Made by a program: the position numbers and the translations under genes. Of a stretch of 64,000 nt of DNA, positions 1 to 8,021 are shown piece by piece. This DNA comes from WTFY01 sp026713925. Lineage in GTDB: Bacteria > Pseudomonadota > Gammaproteobacteria > UBA4575. The stretch lies in NCBI GenBank assembly GCA_963662355.1, contig OY759361.1, positions 1,426,001 to 1,490,000 on the forward strand, read 5' to 3'. Positions within the stretch are counted from its first letter, which is position 1. Every line of letters starts with the position of its first letter. A model generated the notes under the pieces. That model was not told where the DNA came from. It searched no databases and saw nothing but the letters and a program-made list of their open reading frames with translations.

Positions 1-573
1 AGCGACTTGGAGATTCGGGACTATTTAAAGAAAAAACTTTCGCAGGCTTCAGTTAGCAGGATACAGATTAACCGACCTGCGCGTGCAGCATTCATCACGA
101 TACACACTGCGCGTCCAGGAATAGTGATTGGTAAAAAGGGAGAAGATATTGAGGCTCTGCGTCAGGAAGTTGCACGGCGAACTGGATTGAGTGTGAACAA
201 TGTAAAAATTAATATTGAAGAGATACGCAAGCCGGAAATTGATTCACAGCTTGTTGCAGAGAGTATTGCGCAACAACTGGAGCGACGCATTACATTTCGC
301 CGTGCCATGAAACGGGCGGTTGGCAATGCAATGCGTTTGGGAGCGTTAGGTGTGAAAGTAAATGTTGCAGGTCGTCTGAATGGTGCAGAAATTGCCCGCA
401 GTGAGTGGTACCGTGAAGGAAGGGTACCTCTGCATACATTACGCGCCAATATAGACTACGGCTTTGCTGAGGCAAAAACCACCTATGGAATCATTGGTGT
501 CAAGACCTGGATTTACAAGGGTGATGTATTCGGTCTCGGTTCGAAGGCAACAGAAGACGCATCGGAACGTTAG
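1..573 (+). CDS. rpsC: 30S ribosomal protein S3, 5'-truncated by window edge
   Basis: Small-subunit head protein S3, which lines the mRNA entry channel. The frame is open from the first base, and the first visible residues (SDLEIRDYLKKKL) correspond to a point roughly 40 residues into the family, so the true start lies outside the window; the TTG at base 7 is not a start. The KH-domain loop appears as VIGKKGEDIE, and the C-terminal signature as EWYREGRVPLHTLRA. It is the first visible gene of a co-directional ribosomal run in the usual S10-spc-alpha order and is followed 35 bases later by rplP. Confidence 0.97.
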   Translation, partial: SDLEIRDYLKKKLSQASVSRIQINRPARAAFITIHTARPGIVIGKKGEDIEALRQEVARRTGLSVNNVKINIEEIRKPEIDSQLVAESIAQQLERRITFRRAMKRAVGNAMRLGALGVKVNVAGRLNGAEIARSEWYREGRVPLHTLRANIDYGFAEAKTTYGIIGVKTWIYKGDVFGLGSKATEDASER

Positions 574-608
574 GCCGTGTCAATTTAAAATCTTTATTGT
601 AAATCAAT

Positions 609-1022
609 ATGTTACAGCCAAGACGTACTAAGTTCCGTAAGCAGCATAAGGGTCGCAATCGCGGGCTGGCGTTAAATGGCAATAAGGTCAGTTTCGGTGA
701 ATATGGGCTGAAAGCTGTAACCAGAGGACGTATAACAGCTCGACAGATTGAAGCTGCACGTCGAGCCATGACACGTCATGTGAAACGAGGGGGAAAAATT
801 TGGATTCGCATGTTCCCTGATGTGCCGGTTACCAAAAAACCTCTGGAAGTGCGGCAGGGTAAGGGTAAAGGTAATGTTGAATACTGGGTTGCTAAGGTGC
901 AACCAGGCAAGGTGCTATACGAGATGGAGGGTGTGGATGAGAAAATTGCCCGAGAAGCATTTCGTCTGGCAGATGCCAAATTGCCTATCCGAACCGCTTT
1001 CGTTTCCCGCAGTGTAATGTAA
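609..1022 (+). CDS. rplP: 50S ribosomal protein L16
   Basis: Large-subunit protein L16, which sits near the A-site tRNA and is needed for late 50S assembly. At 137 residues it has the normal family length. The N-terminus MLQPRRTKFRKQHKGRNRG is the standard L16 start, which fixes the ATG although no strong Shine-Dalgarno sequence precedes it. The RGGKIWIRMFPD and RQGKGKGNVEYWVA segments are the conserved RNA-binding parts. It lies between rpsC and rpmC, as in most proteobacterial S10 operons. Confidence 0.98.
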   Translation: MLQPRRTKFRKQHKGRNRGLALNGNKVSFGEYGLKAVTRGRITARQIEAARRAMTRHVKRGGKIWIRMFPDVPVTKKPLEVRQGKGKGNVEYWVAKVQPGKVLYEMEGVDEKIAREAFRLADAKLPIRTAFVSRSVM

Positions 1023-1030
1023 TTCAGATT

Positions 1031-1246
1031 ATGACGACAGAAGAGCTACGCAGCAAAACCATTGAAGAGCTCAATCAGGAACTGCTTGATTTGCGTAAAG
1101 AGCAATTTAACCTGCGCATGCAGTCAGGTGTAGGCCAGATGACTCGGGTGCATCAGTTTAAAGTGAACAAGAGAAATATTGCCCGGGTTAAGACGATTAT
1201 GAATGAAAGGTTGGCACAGAGTTCCATAGGGGGTTCGGATGACTGA
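1031..1246 (+). CDS. rpmC: 50S ribosomal protein L29
   Basis: Large-subunit protein L29, located at the peptide exit tunnel rim beside L23. The 71 residues form the expected two-helix protein with the family signature LRKEQFNLRMQ. Its C-terminus (SIGGSDD) is a few residues longer than in Escherichia coli. The last eight bases overlap the start of rpsQ, so the two are probably translationally coupled. Confidence 0.97.
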   Translation: MTTEELRSKTIEELNQELLDLRKEQFNLRMQSGVGQMTRVHQFKVNKRNIARVKTIMNERLAQSSIGGSDD

Positions 1247-1511
1247 GATCGATAAGAAAGTTCGTACCCTGTATGGCAAGGTAGTAAGCGACAAGATGGA
1301 CAAGACTGCGGTTGTAATGCTGGAACGTCTGGTTAAGCACCCGCTGTATGAAAAGTACATCCGGCGTTCTACAAAATTACACGTGCATGATGAACATAAT
1401 GAGTGCGCAGTTGGCGATAAAGTATCGATTCAGGAGTGTCGCCCTGTTTCTAAAATGAAATCATGGCGGTTGGTTGAAGTTATCAAACGTGGCGTAGAGA
1501 CCCAGGTTTAA
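1239..1511 (+). CDS. rpsQ: 30S ribosomal protein S17
   Basis: Primary 16S rRNA-binding protein S17, an OB-fold protein of the small-subunit body. At 90 residues it is a normal length; GKVVSDKMDKTAVV and the HDEHNECAVGDKV stretch are family signatures. The ATG lies inside the end of rpmC in a different frame. This is the usual last gene of the S10 operon; rplN follows after only 10 bases, so S10 and spc units appear continuous here. Confidence 0.97.
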   Translation: MTEIDKKVRTLYGKVVSDKMDKTAVVMLERLVKHPLYEKYIRRSTKLHVHDEHNECAVGDKVSIQECRPVSKMKSWRLVEVIKRGVETQV

Positions 1512-1521
1512 TGAGGCCCCT

Positions 1522-1890
1522 ATGATTCAGATGCAAACCATGCTGGGAGTAGCAGATAACAGCGGAGCACGCAAGTTGCAGTGCATCAAGGTGCTGGGCG
1601 GGTCACAGCGTCGCTATGCTGGGATAGGTGACATAATCAAGGTGAGCGTTAAAGATGCAATTCCACGAGGCAAGGTTAAGAAAGGCGAAGTGTATAACGC
1701 GGTGGTAGTACGAACGGCCAAGGGTATACGGCGTCCTGACGGGTCCCTGATTCGATTCGATAGCAATGCTGCAGTATTGCTGAATAGCCAGTTGCAGCCT
1801 GTGGGTACCCGTATATTTGGGCCTGTGACACGTGAACTGCGTACAGAACGTTTTATGAAAATCATATCCTTGGCACCGGAAGTATTGTAA
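1522..1890 (+). CDS. rplN: 50S ribosomal protein L14
   Basis: Large-subunit protein L14, which contacts 16S rRNA in an intersubunit bridge and is the target of silencing factor RsfS. It has 122 residues, starting MIQMQTMLGVADNSGARKL and ending near RFMKIISLAPEVL, both classic for the family. It is the first gene of the spc operon order. No obvious promoter separates it from rpsQ. Confidence 0.98.
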   Translation: MIQMQTMLGVADNSGARKLQCIKVLGGSQRRYAGIGDIIKVSVKDAIPRGKVKKGEVYNAVVVRTAKGIRRPDGSLIRFDSNAAVLLNSQLQPVGTRIFGPVTRELRTERFMKIISLAPEVL

Positions 1891-1950
1891 TCCGGAAATT
1901 TATTTGGGGGCGATCTGACAAAGCAAGAAAGCTTGCTCGATCTGATAGAA

Positions 1951-2268
1951 ATGCAAAGAATCCGCAGAGGTGATGACGTGATAGTGACTGCTGGCAAGGA
2001 CAAGGGCCGGCGAGGAACGGTATTGAAAGTGGTTGATGATGAGCGCGTGGTGGTTGAAAGCATAAACATTGTAAAAAAACATCAGAAGCCCAACCCGAAT
2101 GCAGGAGTTTCAGGGGGAATCAATGAGCAGGAGATGCCAATTCATGTTTCCAATGTGATGCTTTTCAATCCTGCTACGAACAAGGGAGACAGGGTCGGGT
2201 TTAAAACTCTGGAAGACAACAAAAAGGTCCGTTACTTCAAGTCCAATGGTGAAGTGATAGATATTTAA
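1951..2268 (+). CDS. rplX: 50S ribosomal protein L24
   Basis: Assembly-initiating large-subunit protein L24 with an N-terminal KOW motif (RRGDDVIVTAGKDKGRRGTV). I chose the ATG giving MQRIRRGDDV because it matches the family N-terminus; an in-frame TTG 18 bases upstream would add six unconserved residues. Neither start has a close Shine-Dalgarno sequence; a G-rich stretch lies about 40 bases upstream. The resulting 105 residues match the usual length. The C-terminus KKVRYFKSNGEVID is typical. Confidence 0.95.
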   Translation: MQRIRRGDDVIVTAGKDKGRRGTVLKVVDDERVVVESINIVKKHQKPNPNAGVSGGINEQEMPIHVSNVMLFNPATNKGDRVGFKTLEDNKKVRYFKSNGEVIDI

Positions 2269-2277
2269 GAGAATCAT

Positions 2278-2817
2278 ATGCCGCGGCTCCAAGATTATTA
2301 TTTGAACACCGTTCGCAAGCAACTTATGGAAAAGCTTGGGTACAGGAATACCATGCAGGTGCCGTGCATTGAAAAGATCACGCTGAATATTGGCGTTGGT
2401 GAGGCAGCGCGTGATAAGAAAACCATCAAGGAAGTGGTTGCGGATATGGAGAAAATTGCAGGGCAAAAGGTCATTGTGACCAATGCAAGAAAGTCAATAG
2501 CCGGGTTCAGCATCCGTGAGAATTTTCCCATTGGCTGTAAAGTGACACTTCGCAGAACACGCATGTATGAATTCCTAGATCGTTTGATCAATATTGCCAT
2601 CCCGCGTATACGGGATTTTCGCGGCATGAATCCTAAGTCGTTCGATGGGCGTGGTAACTACAGTCTGGGAATTACTGAACAGATTATTTTCCCAGAAATT
2701 GACTACGACAAAATTGATGCTATTCGTGGAATGGATATCGCGATTACTACGTCGGCTAGAACAGATCCGGAGGCCAATGCTTTGCTGGAAGCCTTCAGTT
2801 TCCCATTCAAGAAGTAG
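2278..2817 (+). CDS. rplE: 50S ribosomal protein L5
   Basis: L5 binds 5S rRNA and forms part of the central protuberance. The 179 residues match the family length. Recognisable stretches are KITLNIGVGEA near the N-terminus, GQKVIVTNARKSIAGF, and the FRGMNPKSFDGRGNYSLGI segment. It sits in the standard spc position between rplX and rpsN. Confidence 0.98.
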   Translation: MPRLQDYYLNTVRKQLMEKLGYRNTMQVPCIEKITLNIGVGEAARDKKTIKEVVADMEKIAGQKVIVTNARKSIAGFSIRENFPIGCKVTLRRTRMYEFLDRLINIAIPRIRDFRGMNPKSFDGRGNYSLGITEQIIFPEIDYDKIDAIRGMDIAITTSARTDPEANALLEAFSFPFKK

Positions 2818-2831
2818 AGAGTAGGCAGTAC

Positions 2832-3137
2832 ATGGCAAAGTTATCGATGATTGAGAAGGAAAAAAAACGCAATAAGGTTGTGCGCCGCTGTCTGGACAAG
2901 CGGTCCAGGCTAAAGGCCGTTATCAAGAGTCCAACAACCAGTTACGAAGAAAAACAGGAAGCCATGCTGCAATTACAGAAATTACCAAGGAATGCCAGCC
3001 CCGTGCGGCTGCGCAACCGATGCAGTATCACGGGTCGCCCGAAGGGGTATTACCGCAAATTTGGCCTGGGGCGAAATAAATTGCGTGAGGCAGCGATGCG
3101 GGGCGATATTCCTGGTCTGGTAAAAGCCAGTTGGTAA
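2832..3137 (+). CDS. rpsN: 30S ribosomal protein S14, zinc-free long form
   Basis: Small-subunit head protein S14. At 101 residues it is the long form; the region LRNRCSITGRPKGYYRKFGL lacks the CxxC pairs of the short zinc-binding type, so this copy should not need zinc. Placement between rplE and rpsH is standard. The start gives MAKLSMIEKEKKRNK, as in other gammaproteobacteria. Confidence 0.97.
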   Translation: MAKLSMIEKEKKRNKVVRRCLDKRSRLKAVIKSPTTSYEEKQEAMLQLQKLPRNASPVRLRNRCSITGRPKGYYRKFGLGRNKLREAAMRGDIPGLVKASW

Positions 3138-3173
3138 TGGCCGTACTGAAAACTAAGAGAATCAGGCAAACCC

Positions 3174-3569
3174 ATGAGTATGAATGACCCAATTTCCGAT
3201 ATGCTGACACGTATTCGTAACGGCCAGAGTGCCAGGAAAGTAACCGTTACAATGCCTTCTTCCAGTCTGAAAGTTGCGATTGCAGGAGTGCTCAAGGAAG
3301 AGGGCTTTATTGAGGATTGTACTGTGAACAAAGCGCAGTCCAAAGTGGAACTTACAATACGACTGAAATACTACATGGGCAAGCCAGTTATTACCCGGCT
3401 CAACCGGGTAAGCAGACCCGGCTTACGCAAGTACAAAGGTGTGGATGATTTGCCGAAGGTTATTGGCGGTATGGGCATTGCAGTGATTTCAACGTCAAAA
3501 GGTGTCATGACTGATCGGGCTGCCCGGGCTGCTGGTCATGGCGGTGAAGTGTTATGCACAATTGAATAA
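3174..3569 (+). CDS. rpsH: 30S ribosomal protein S8
   Basis: Primary 16S rRNA-binding protein S8; in Escherichia coli it is also the translational repressor of the spc operon. It has 131 residues, starting MSMNDPISDMLTRIRNGQ. The C-terminal signature ISTSKGVMTDRAARAAGHGG is intact. Whether the repressor role holds here cannot be judged, because no S8-like mRNA target was identified. Confidence 0.97.
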   Translation: MSMNDPISDMLTRIRNGQSARKVTVTMPSSSLKVAIAGVLKEEGFIEDCTVNKAQSKVELTIRLKYYMGKPVITRLNRVSRPGLRKYKGVDDLPKVIGGMGIAVISTSKGVMTDRAARAAGHGGEVLCTIE

Positions 3570-3592
3570 GCATCAATATATTTGAGTACAGT

Positions 3593-4120
3593 ATGTCGCG
3601 TATCGCAAGACAACCAGTTGAAATTCCATCAGGTGTAGATGTGGAGCTAAATGGCTGCCATCTCGTAGCAAAAGGACCTGTTGGGGAAATGGCTATGGAC
3701 ATTCACCGTGATGTCAGTGTCGAGCAGAAAGACAACCAGGTTCGTGTCTTGTTAAATAGGACTGGAAATATTGCTATGGCAGGTACCATGCGTGCATTGA
3801 TCCAGAATCTGGTTACGGGTGTGAACAAGGGGTTTGAGCGCAGGTTGGAACTTGTGGGAGTAGGCTATCGTGCTCAATCAAAAGGCAGGGTGCTTAAGCT
3901 GACCTTGGGATTTTCTCATGCGATTAATTACCCCGTGCCTGAAGGGATTAATGTAGAAACACCTAGCCAGACTGAAGTGGTGATAAAGGGAATTGATAAA
4001 CAAAAAGTAGGGCAGGTTGCCGCGGAAATTCGTGCTTTTCGCCCGCCTGAGCCTTATAAGGGAAAGGGCGTTAGATATGCAGATGAAAGAGTTATTCGTA
4101 AAGAAGCAAAGAAAAAATAA
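3593..4120 (+). CDS. rplF: 50S ribosomal protein L6
   Basis: L6 lies near the sarcin-ricin loop and factor-binding region. It has 175 residues with the expected two tandem alpha/beta domains. The N-terminus MSRIARQPVEIPSGV and the C-terminal EIRAFRPPEPYKGKGVRY signature identify it. Standard spc neighbour of rpsH and rplR. Confidence 0.98.
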   Translation: MSRIARQPVEIPSGVDVELNGCHLVAKGPVGEMAMDIHRDVSVEQKDNQVRVLLNRTGNIAMAGTMRALIQNLVTGVNKGFERRLELVGVGYRAQSKGRVLKLTLGFSHAINYPVPEGINVETPSQTEVVIKGIDKQKVGQVAAEIRAFRPPEPYKGKGVRYADERVIRKEAKKK

Positions 4121-4133
4121 TTGATTTGCAGAT

Positions 4134-4487
4134 ATGGGCAATACAACATCAAGGGTGCGGCGGGCACGTAAGACACGCAGCAAAATTGCTGAGTTGAAAG
4201 CGCATCGTTTATGCGTACACCGCACGCTCAGACACACCTATGCACAGATTATTTCACCCGGTGCAGGGGTAACCGTAGCACATGCTTCTTCACTGGAGCC
4301 CGAAGTACGCAAGATGGTGAAGTATACCGGTAATGTTGAGGCTGCCAAAGAAGTTGGGAAAGTTGTGGCAGTGCGTGCACAGGAGAGAGGTGTGACAAAG
4401 GTAGCCTTCGACCGTTCAGGGTTTAAGTATCATGGGCGAGTCAAGGCATTGGCCGATGCTGCTCGCGAAGCAGGATTGAAATTTTAA
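4134..4487 (+). CDS. rplR: 50S ribosomal protein L18
   Basis: L18 binds 5S rRNA together with L5 and L25. It has 117 residues with a basic N-terminal tail (RVRRARKTRSKIAEL) and the conserved end FDRSGFKYHGRVKALADAAR. Position between rplF and rpsE is canonical. Confidence 0.97.
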   Translation: MGNTTSRVRRARKTRSKIAELKAHRLCVHRTLRHTYAQIISPGAGVTVAHASSLEPEVRKMVKYTGNVEAAKEVGKVVAVRAQERGVTKVAFDRSGFKYHGRVKALADAAREAGLKF

Positions 4488-4507
4488 CAGCAGGTAGTCA
4501 AATTCCG

Positions 4508-5014
4508 ATGGCAGCAAAAGAACCCGCAAGAATATCCGATGGTCTTGAAGAGAGACTGGTTGCAGTAAATCGGGTTGCAAAGGTAGTAAAGGGCGGACGT
4601 CAGTTTGGGTTTACCGCATTGACCGTTGTTGGAGACGGCAATGGCAAAGTCGGTATCGGCTATGGTAAAGCCCGTGAAGTACCCCTGGCAATACGAAAAG
4701 CCATGGAAAAGGCACGTAAGGATTTGCAGTATGTGCCACTCAAAGACGGGACATTATTTTACCCGGTCATTGGGCGCCACGGGGCTGCAAAAATCTTCAT
4801 GCAGCCGGCATCCGTTGGTACAGGTATCATCGCAGGGGGTGCCATGCGAGCTGTATTTGAAGTCGTTGGCATTAAAAATATATTGTCCAAGTGCATTGGT
4901 TCAAAGAACCCGATCAACGTTGTACAGGCTACTGTAAATACACTTTGCTCCATGCAGGACCCTGATTACATAGCTGCAAAACGTGGCAAGACCATAGAAG
5001 AAATCCTGTCATAA
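4508..5014 (+). CDS. rpsE: 30S ribosomal protein S5
   Basis: S5 helps keep decoding accurate and contacts S4 in the small-subunit body. The 168 residues hold the double-stranded-RNA-binding N-terminal domain (VNRVAKVVKGGRQFGFTAL) and the C-terminal GHSMI-like fold, including AKIFMQPASVGTGIIAGG. Normal length and neighbours. Confidence 0.98.
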   Translation: MAAKEPARISDGLEERLVAVNRVAKVVKGGRQFGFTALTVVGDGNGKVGIGYGKAREVPLAIRKAMEKARKDLQYVPLKDGTLFYPVIGRHGAAKIFMQPASVGTGIIAGGAMRAVFEVVGIKNILSKCIGSKNPINVVQATVNTLCSMQDPDYIAAKRGKTIEEILS

Positions 5015-5035
5015 CTGAATCGCACGGTCTGGACT

Positions 5036-5218
5036 ATGAGTAAACAGTTGAAAGTTACACTGATCAAAAGCCTGAATGGAAGGCTTGCTGCGCACAAGGC
5101 GTGTGCGCGTGGCTTGGGTATTAGGCGAATTCATAACCAGGTAACGGTTACTGATACACCGGAAAATCGTGGCATGATCAGGAAAATAGATTACATGTTA
5201 AAAGTTGAGGAAGCGTGA
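5036..5218 (+). CDS. rpmD: 50S ribosomal protein L30
   Basis: Small large-subunit protein L30 of 60 residues. LKVTLIKSLNGRLAAHK and LGIRRIHNQVTVTDTPENRG are diagnostic. It overlaps the first frame-compatible codons of rplO, and its 3' end (GAGGAAG) supplies the likely ribosome-binding site for rplO. Confidence 0.96.
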   Translation: MSKQLKVTLIKSLNGRLAAHKACARGLGIRRIHNQVTVTDTPENRGMIRKIDYMLKVEEA

Positions 5219-5223
5219 CGGTC

Positions 5224-5667
5224 ATGAAAAGCATGAGCCTGAATAACCTGAAACCGGCCCAGGGCAGCCGCACCGTGCGCAAGCGTGCAGGACGTGGAAT
5301 AGGTTCTGGATATGGCAAGACCTGTGGTCGTGGTCATAAAGGTCAGCGCTCGCGTACAGGCGGTTATCACAAGGTGGGTTTTGAAGGCGGTCAAATGCCG
5401 CTGCAAAGGCGTCTGCCCAAGGTAGGGTTTCGTTCACGTAAAACCGGGGATACGGCAGAACTTCGTGTGTATGAATTGGCTAAGGTGGGCAGTGAACTGG
5501 TGGATATTGATGTATTGAAAGACGCTGGACTGGTTCATGCTGAGGCCAAACGTGTCAAGGTTATACTGTCCGGGAAAATTGATGCTGCTGTACATTCCAA
5601 AGGCTTGTTGTTTACGGCGGGTGCCAAGAAGGCAGTTGAAGCCGCAGGCGGGAGCATACAGACCTGA
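5224..5667 (+). CDS. rplO: 50S ribosomal protein L15
   Basis: L15 is a late-assembly protein of the large subunit. The N-terminal part is the typical glycine-rich extension (GRGIGSGYGKTCGRGHKGQ). I chose the ATG that lies 10 bases after a GAGGAAG sequence; the GTG nine bases earlier is too close to that site, and an ATG nine bases later would begin at MSLNNLKPA, which resembles the E. coli N-terminus more closely and remains possible. The stop codon shares one base with the secY start. Confidence 0.95.
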   Translation: MKSMSLNNLKPAQGSRTVRKRAGRGIGSGYGKTCGRGHKGQRSRTGGYHKVGFEGGQMPLQRRLPKVGFRSRKTGDTAELRVYELAKVGSELVDIDVLKDAGLVHAEAKRVKVILSGKIDAAVHSKGLLFTAGAKKAVEAAGGSIQT

Positions 5668-7010
5668 TGGTGCGTGCAAGCGCAAATGCTGTCGGTACTC
5701 TTGCAGGGCTGGGAAAGGTAACCGAGCTGCGCAAGCGACTGGTGTTTGTGCTGATTGCATTAATAGTGTATCGAATCGGCACATTTATCCCGGTGCCTGG
5801 GATAGACCCGGGTGCCATGGCAAGATTCTTTGAACAGCAAAGCAGCACCATTCTTGGGATGTTCAATATGTTTTCGGGTGGGGCGCTTGAGCGCTTGAGC
5901 ATATTTGCCCTGGGAATCATGCCGTATATCTCTGCATCCATCATCATGCAATTGATGAGCGCTGTGATGCCTTCCCTCAAGGAGCTTAAAAAAGAAGGGG
6001 AAGCAGGGCGACGCAAGATCACTCAATACACACGTTACGGAACTGTTTTTCTTGCGACTTTTCAGGCCATTGGTGTCTCCATAGCCTTGCAGAATCAGCA
6101 GGTTGCGCTGAACCCGGGAATTGGATTTGTTTTTACTGTAGCAGTGAGTCTGGTAACCGGGACAATGTTTTTGATGTGGCTGGGTGAGCAGATTACTGAA
6201 CGAGGCATAGGGAATGGCATTTCCATCATCATTTTTGCCGGGATTGTTGCGGGGCTGCCTGCGGCCATCGGTGGCACTCTCGACCTCGTGGCACAGGGTG
6301 CAATTGGTGAGGCATTTGCATTGTTCCTATTCCTGATGGCCATTGCTGTTACGGCTATAGTAATTTTTGCAGAAAGAGCACAGCGACGGATAACAGTGAA
6401 CTATGCGCGACGACAACAAGGCAGGAAGATGTATGCAGCACAATCCAGCCATTTACCGCTGAAGCTCAATATGTCAGGTGTTATTCCTCCTATTTTCGCA
6501 TCCAGCATTATTCTGTTTCCTGCAACATTATTGCAGTGGTCCAGCAGCTCGACTGGCAGTTTTTCCTGGTTGCAGAATGTGGCAAATGCAATTTCACCTG
6601 GACAGCCGTTATACGTTATGATGTACGCGCTGGCAATTGTGTTCTTTTGCTTCTTTTATACTGCGATAGTTTTCGATTCACGGGAAACAGCGGATAACCT
6701 GAAACGTTCGGGCGCATTTATTCCAGGTATTCGACCTGGAGAGCAGACTGCACGTTACATTGATGCTGTGCTTACCCGTTTAACAGCGGTTGGGGCAATC
6801 TACATCACGTTAGTCTGCCTGCTACCCGAGTTCCTTATTTTGAAATACAGTGTGCCATTCTATTTTGGTGGAACTTCATTGCTAATCATTGTTGTCGTTG
6901 TGATGGATTTCATGTCACAGGTGCAGGCACATCTGATGTCTCACCAATATGAAGGGCTGATGAAAAAAGCAAATCTAAAGGGCTATGGGCGGGCCGGAAA
7001 TATTCGTTGA
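5667..7010 (+). CDS. secY: Preprotein translocase channel subunit SecY
   Basis: Central channel of the Sec translocon in the inner membrane, which exports unfolded proteins and inserts membrane proteins with SecE, SecG and SecA. It has 447 residues with about ten hydrophobic segments. Early features include RLVFVLIALIVYRIGTFIPV (first membrane helix) and the plug region near GMFNMFSGGALERLSIFALG. The C-terminal tail ends with LMSHQYEGLMKKANLKGYGR, as in the family. It overlaps rplO by one base (TGATG), indicating coupling. Confidence 0.98.
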   Translation: MVRASANAVGTLAGLGKVTELRKRLVFVLIALIVYRIGTFIPVPGIDPGAMARFFEQQSSTILGMFNMFSGGALERLSIFALGIMPYISASIIMQLMSAVMPSLKELKKEGEAGRRKITQYTRYGTVFLATFQAIGVSIALQNQQVALNPGIGFVFTVAVSLVTGTMFLMWLGEQITERGIGNGISIIIFAGIVAGLPAAIGGTLDLVAQGAIGEAFALFLFLMAIAVTAIVIFAERAQRRITVNYARRQQGRKMYAAQSSHLPLKLNMSGVIPPIFASSIILFPATLLQWSSSSTGSFSWLQNVANAISPGQPLYVMMYALAIVFFCFFYTAIVFDSRETADNLKRSGAFIPGIRPGEQTARYIDAVLTRLTAVGAIYITLVCLLPEFLILKYSVPFYFGGTSLLIIVVVVMDFMSQVQAHLMSHQYEGLMKKANLKGYGRAGNIR

Positions 7011-7013
7011 TCG

Positions 7014-7020
7014 AAGGGAG
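7014..7020 (+). promoter_or_regulatory. Ribosome-binding site deciding the rpmJ start
   Basis: AAGGGAG sits directly against the first of three consecutive ATG codons. It gives a workable six-base spacing only to the third ATG, which also yields the family N-terminus MKVRASVKK. Confidence 0.6.
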
Positions 7021-7026
7021 ATGATG

Positions 7027-7140
7027 ATGAAAGTACGGGCATCAGTAAAAAAAATGTGCAGGAACTGCAGGATCATACGCCGTAACAGGGTAGTACGTGT
7101 GATATGCACTGATCCCAGGCACAAGCAGCGCCAAGGCTGA
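7027..7140 (+). CDS. rpmJ: 50S ribosomal protein L36, zinc-binding form
   Basis: L36 is the smallest large-subunit protein. The 37 residues read MKVRASVKKMCRNC at the start and end in TDPRHKQRQG. The zinc ligands of the C+ form are present (CRNC pair, then C and H near the C-terminus), in contrast to the zinc-free S14 upstream. Three ATG codons occur in tandem; the third fits both the Shine-Dalgarno spacing and homologues. It sits between secY and rpsM, as is usual in gammaproteobacteria. Confidence 0.95.
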   Translation: MKVRASVKKMCRNCRIIRRNRVVRVICTDPRHKQRQG

Positions 7141-7184
7141 ATACCTGGATTTGTGGGATTAGGTATGTATTTAACTGGCTTGAC

Positions 7185-7193
7185 TGTTAGAAT
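7185..7193 (+). promoter_or_regulatory. Candidate extended -10 promoter before the alpha operon
   Basis: TGTTAGAAT matches an extended -10 element (TGn plus TAGAAT) in the 101-base rpmJ-rpsM gap, the largest gap in this ribosomal cluster. No good -35 is seen at the right spacing. A TTGACT overlaps it too closely to be its -35. It could drive rpsM-rpsK-rpsD-rpoA-rplQ separately. Confidence 0.35.
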
Positions 7194-7241
7194 CCGCTGT
7201 CGGCAAAAGGCTGCGGATACTATTTTTTCAAGGATATTCTG

Positions 7242-7598
7242 ATGGCTCGTATTTCTGGAATAAATGTACCGGTGCACAAGCATGCAGAAATAGCTTTGAC
7301 TGCAATATTTGGCATCGGGCGCTCAAGATCGCGCAAAATTTGTGCTGCGGCAGGCGTTTCGACAGGCGCCAAGATCAAGGATCTAAGTGAGGATGAGGTC
7401 AGCCGTTTACGCACTGAAGTAGCCAAATATCGTGTGGAAGGAGATTTGCGACGTGAAGTTACTGTAAATATCAAAAGGCTTATGGACCTTGGAACTTACC
7501 GGGGGATACGGCATCGTCGCGGATTACCTTTGCATGGACAGCGTACACGTACCAATGCACGTACTCGTAAAGGTCCAAGGCGGCCGATCAAACGGTAA
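7242..7598 (+). CDS. rpsM: 30S ribosomal protein S13
   Basis: S13 sits in the small-subunit head and contacts the P-site tRNA and an intersubunit bridge. It has 118 residues with the helix-two-turn-helix segment ALTAIFGIGRSRSRKI and the basic C-terminal tail GLPLHGQRTRTNARTRKGP. An AAGGAT sequence precedes the ATG. First gene of the alpha operon. Confidence 0.98.
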   Translation: MARISGINVPVHKHAEIALTAIFGIGRSRSRKICAAAGVSTGAKIKDLSEDEVSRLRTEVAKYRVEGDLRREVTVNIKRLMDLGTYRGIRHRRGLPLHGQRTRTNARTRKGPRRPIKR

Positions 7599-7620
7599 AA
7601 CAAACGGGCAAATAGTATCT

Positions 7621-8010
7621 ATGGCAAAAACATCGACACGTACTCGAAAGAAAGTAAAGCGCACTGTTACAGATGGCGTGGCGCACATTCATGCGTCGTT
7701 TAATAACACCATCGTGACCATTACAGACCGTCAGGGTAATGCTTTGGCATGGGCAACCTCGGGTGGCTCAGGCTTTCGCGGGTCACGCAAAAGCACTCCA
7801 TTCGCTGCACAGACTGCTGCACAACGTGCAGGCGAGGAAGCATTGGAGTATGGCCTGAAATACCTGGAGATAAGAATCAAGGGGCCGGGTCCTGGGCGAG
7901 AATCAGCAGTACGTGCACTAAATGCGATAGGCTACAAGATTACCAATATAAATGATGTAACCCCGATTCCGCACAACGGGTGCCGTCCCCCCAAACGTCG
8001 CCGAGTATAA
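7621..8010 (+). CDS. rpsK: 30S ribosomal protein S11
   Basis: S11 forms part of the small-subunit platform that holds the mRNA at the E site. The ATG giving MAKTSTRTRKKVKRTV yields 129 residues, the same as in Escherichia coli; the frame is open further upstream inside rpsM, but that extension is not conserved. Signatures are AHIHASFNNTIVTITDRQGN and the C-terminal IPHNGCRPPKRRRV. Confidence 0.97.
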   Translation: MAKTSTRTRKKVKRTVTDGVAHIHASFNNTIVTITDRQGNALAWATSGGSGFRGSRKSTPFAAQTAAQRAGEEALEYGLKYLEIRIKGPGPGRESAVRALNAIGYKITNINDVTPIPHNGCRPPKRRRV

Positions 8011-8021
8011 GGTACAGCAAC

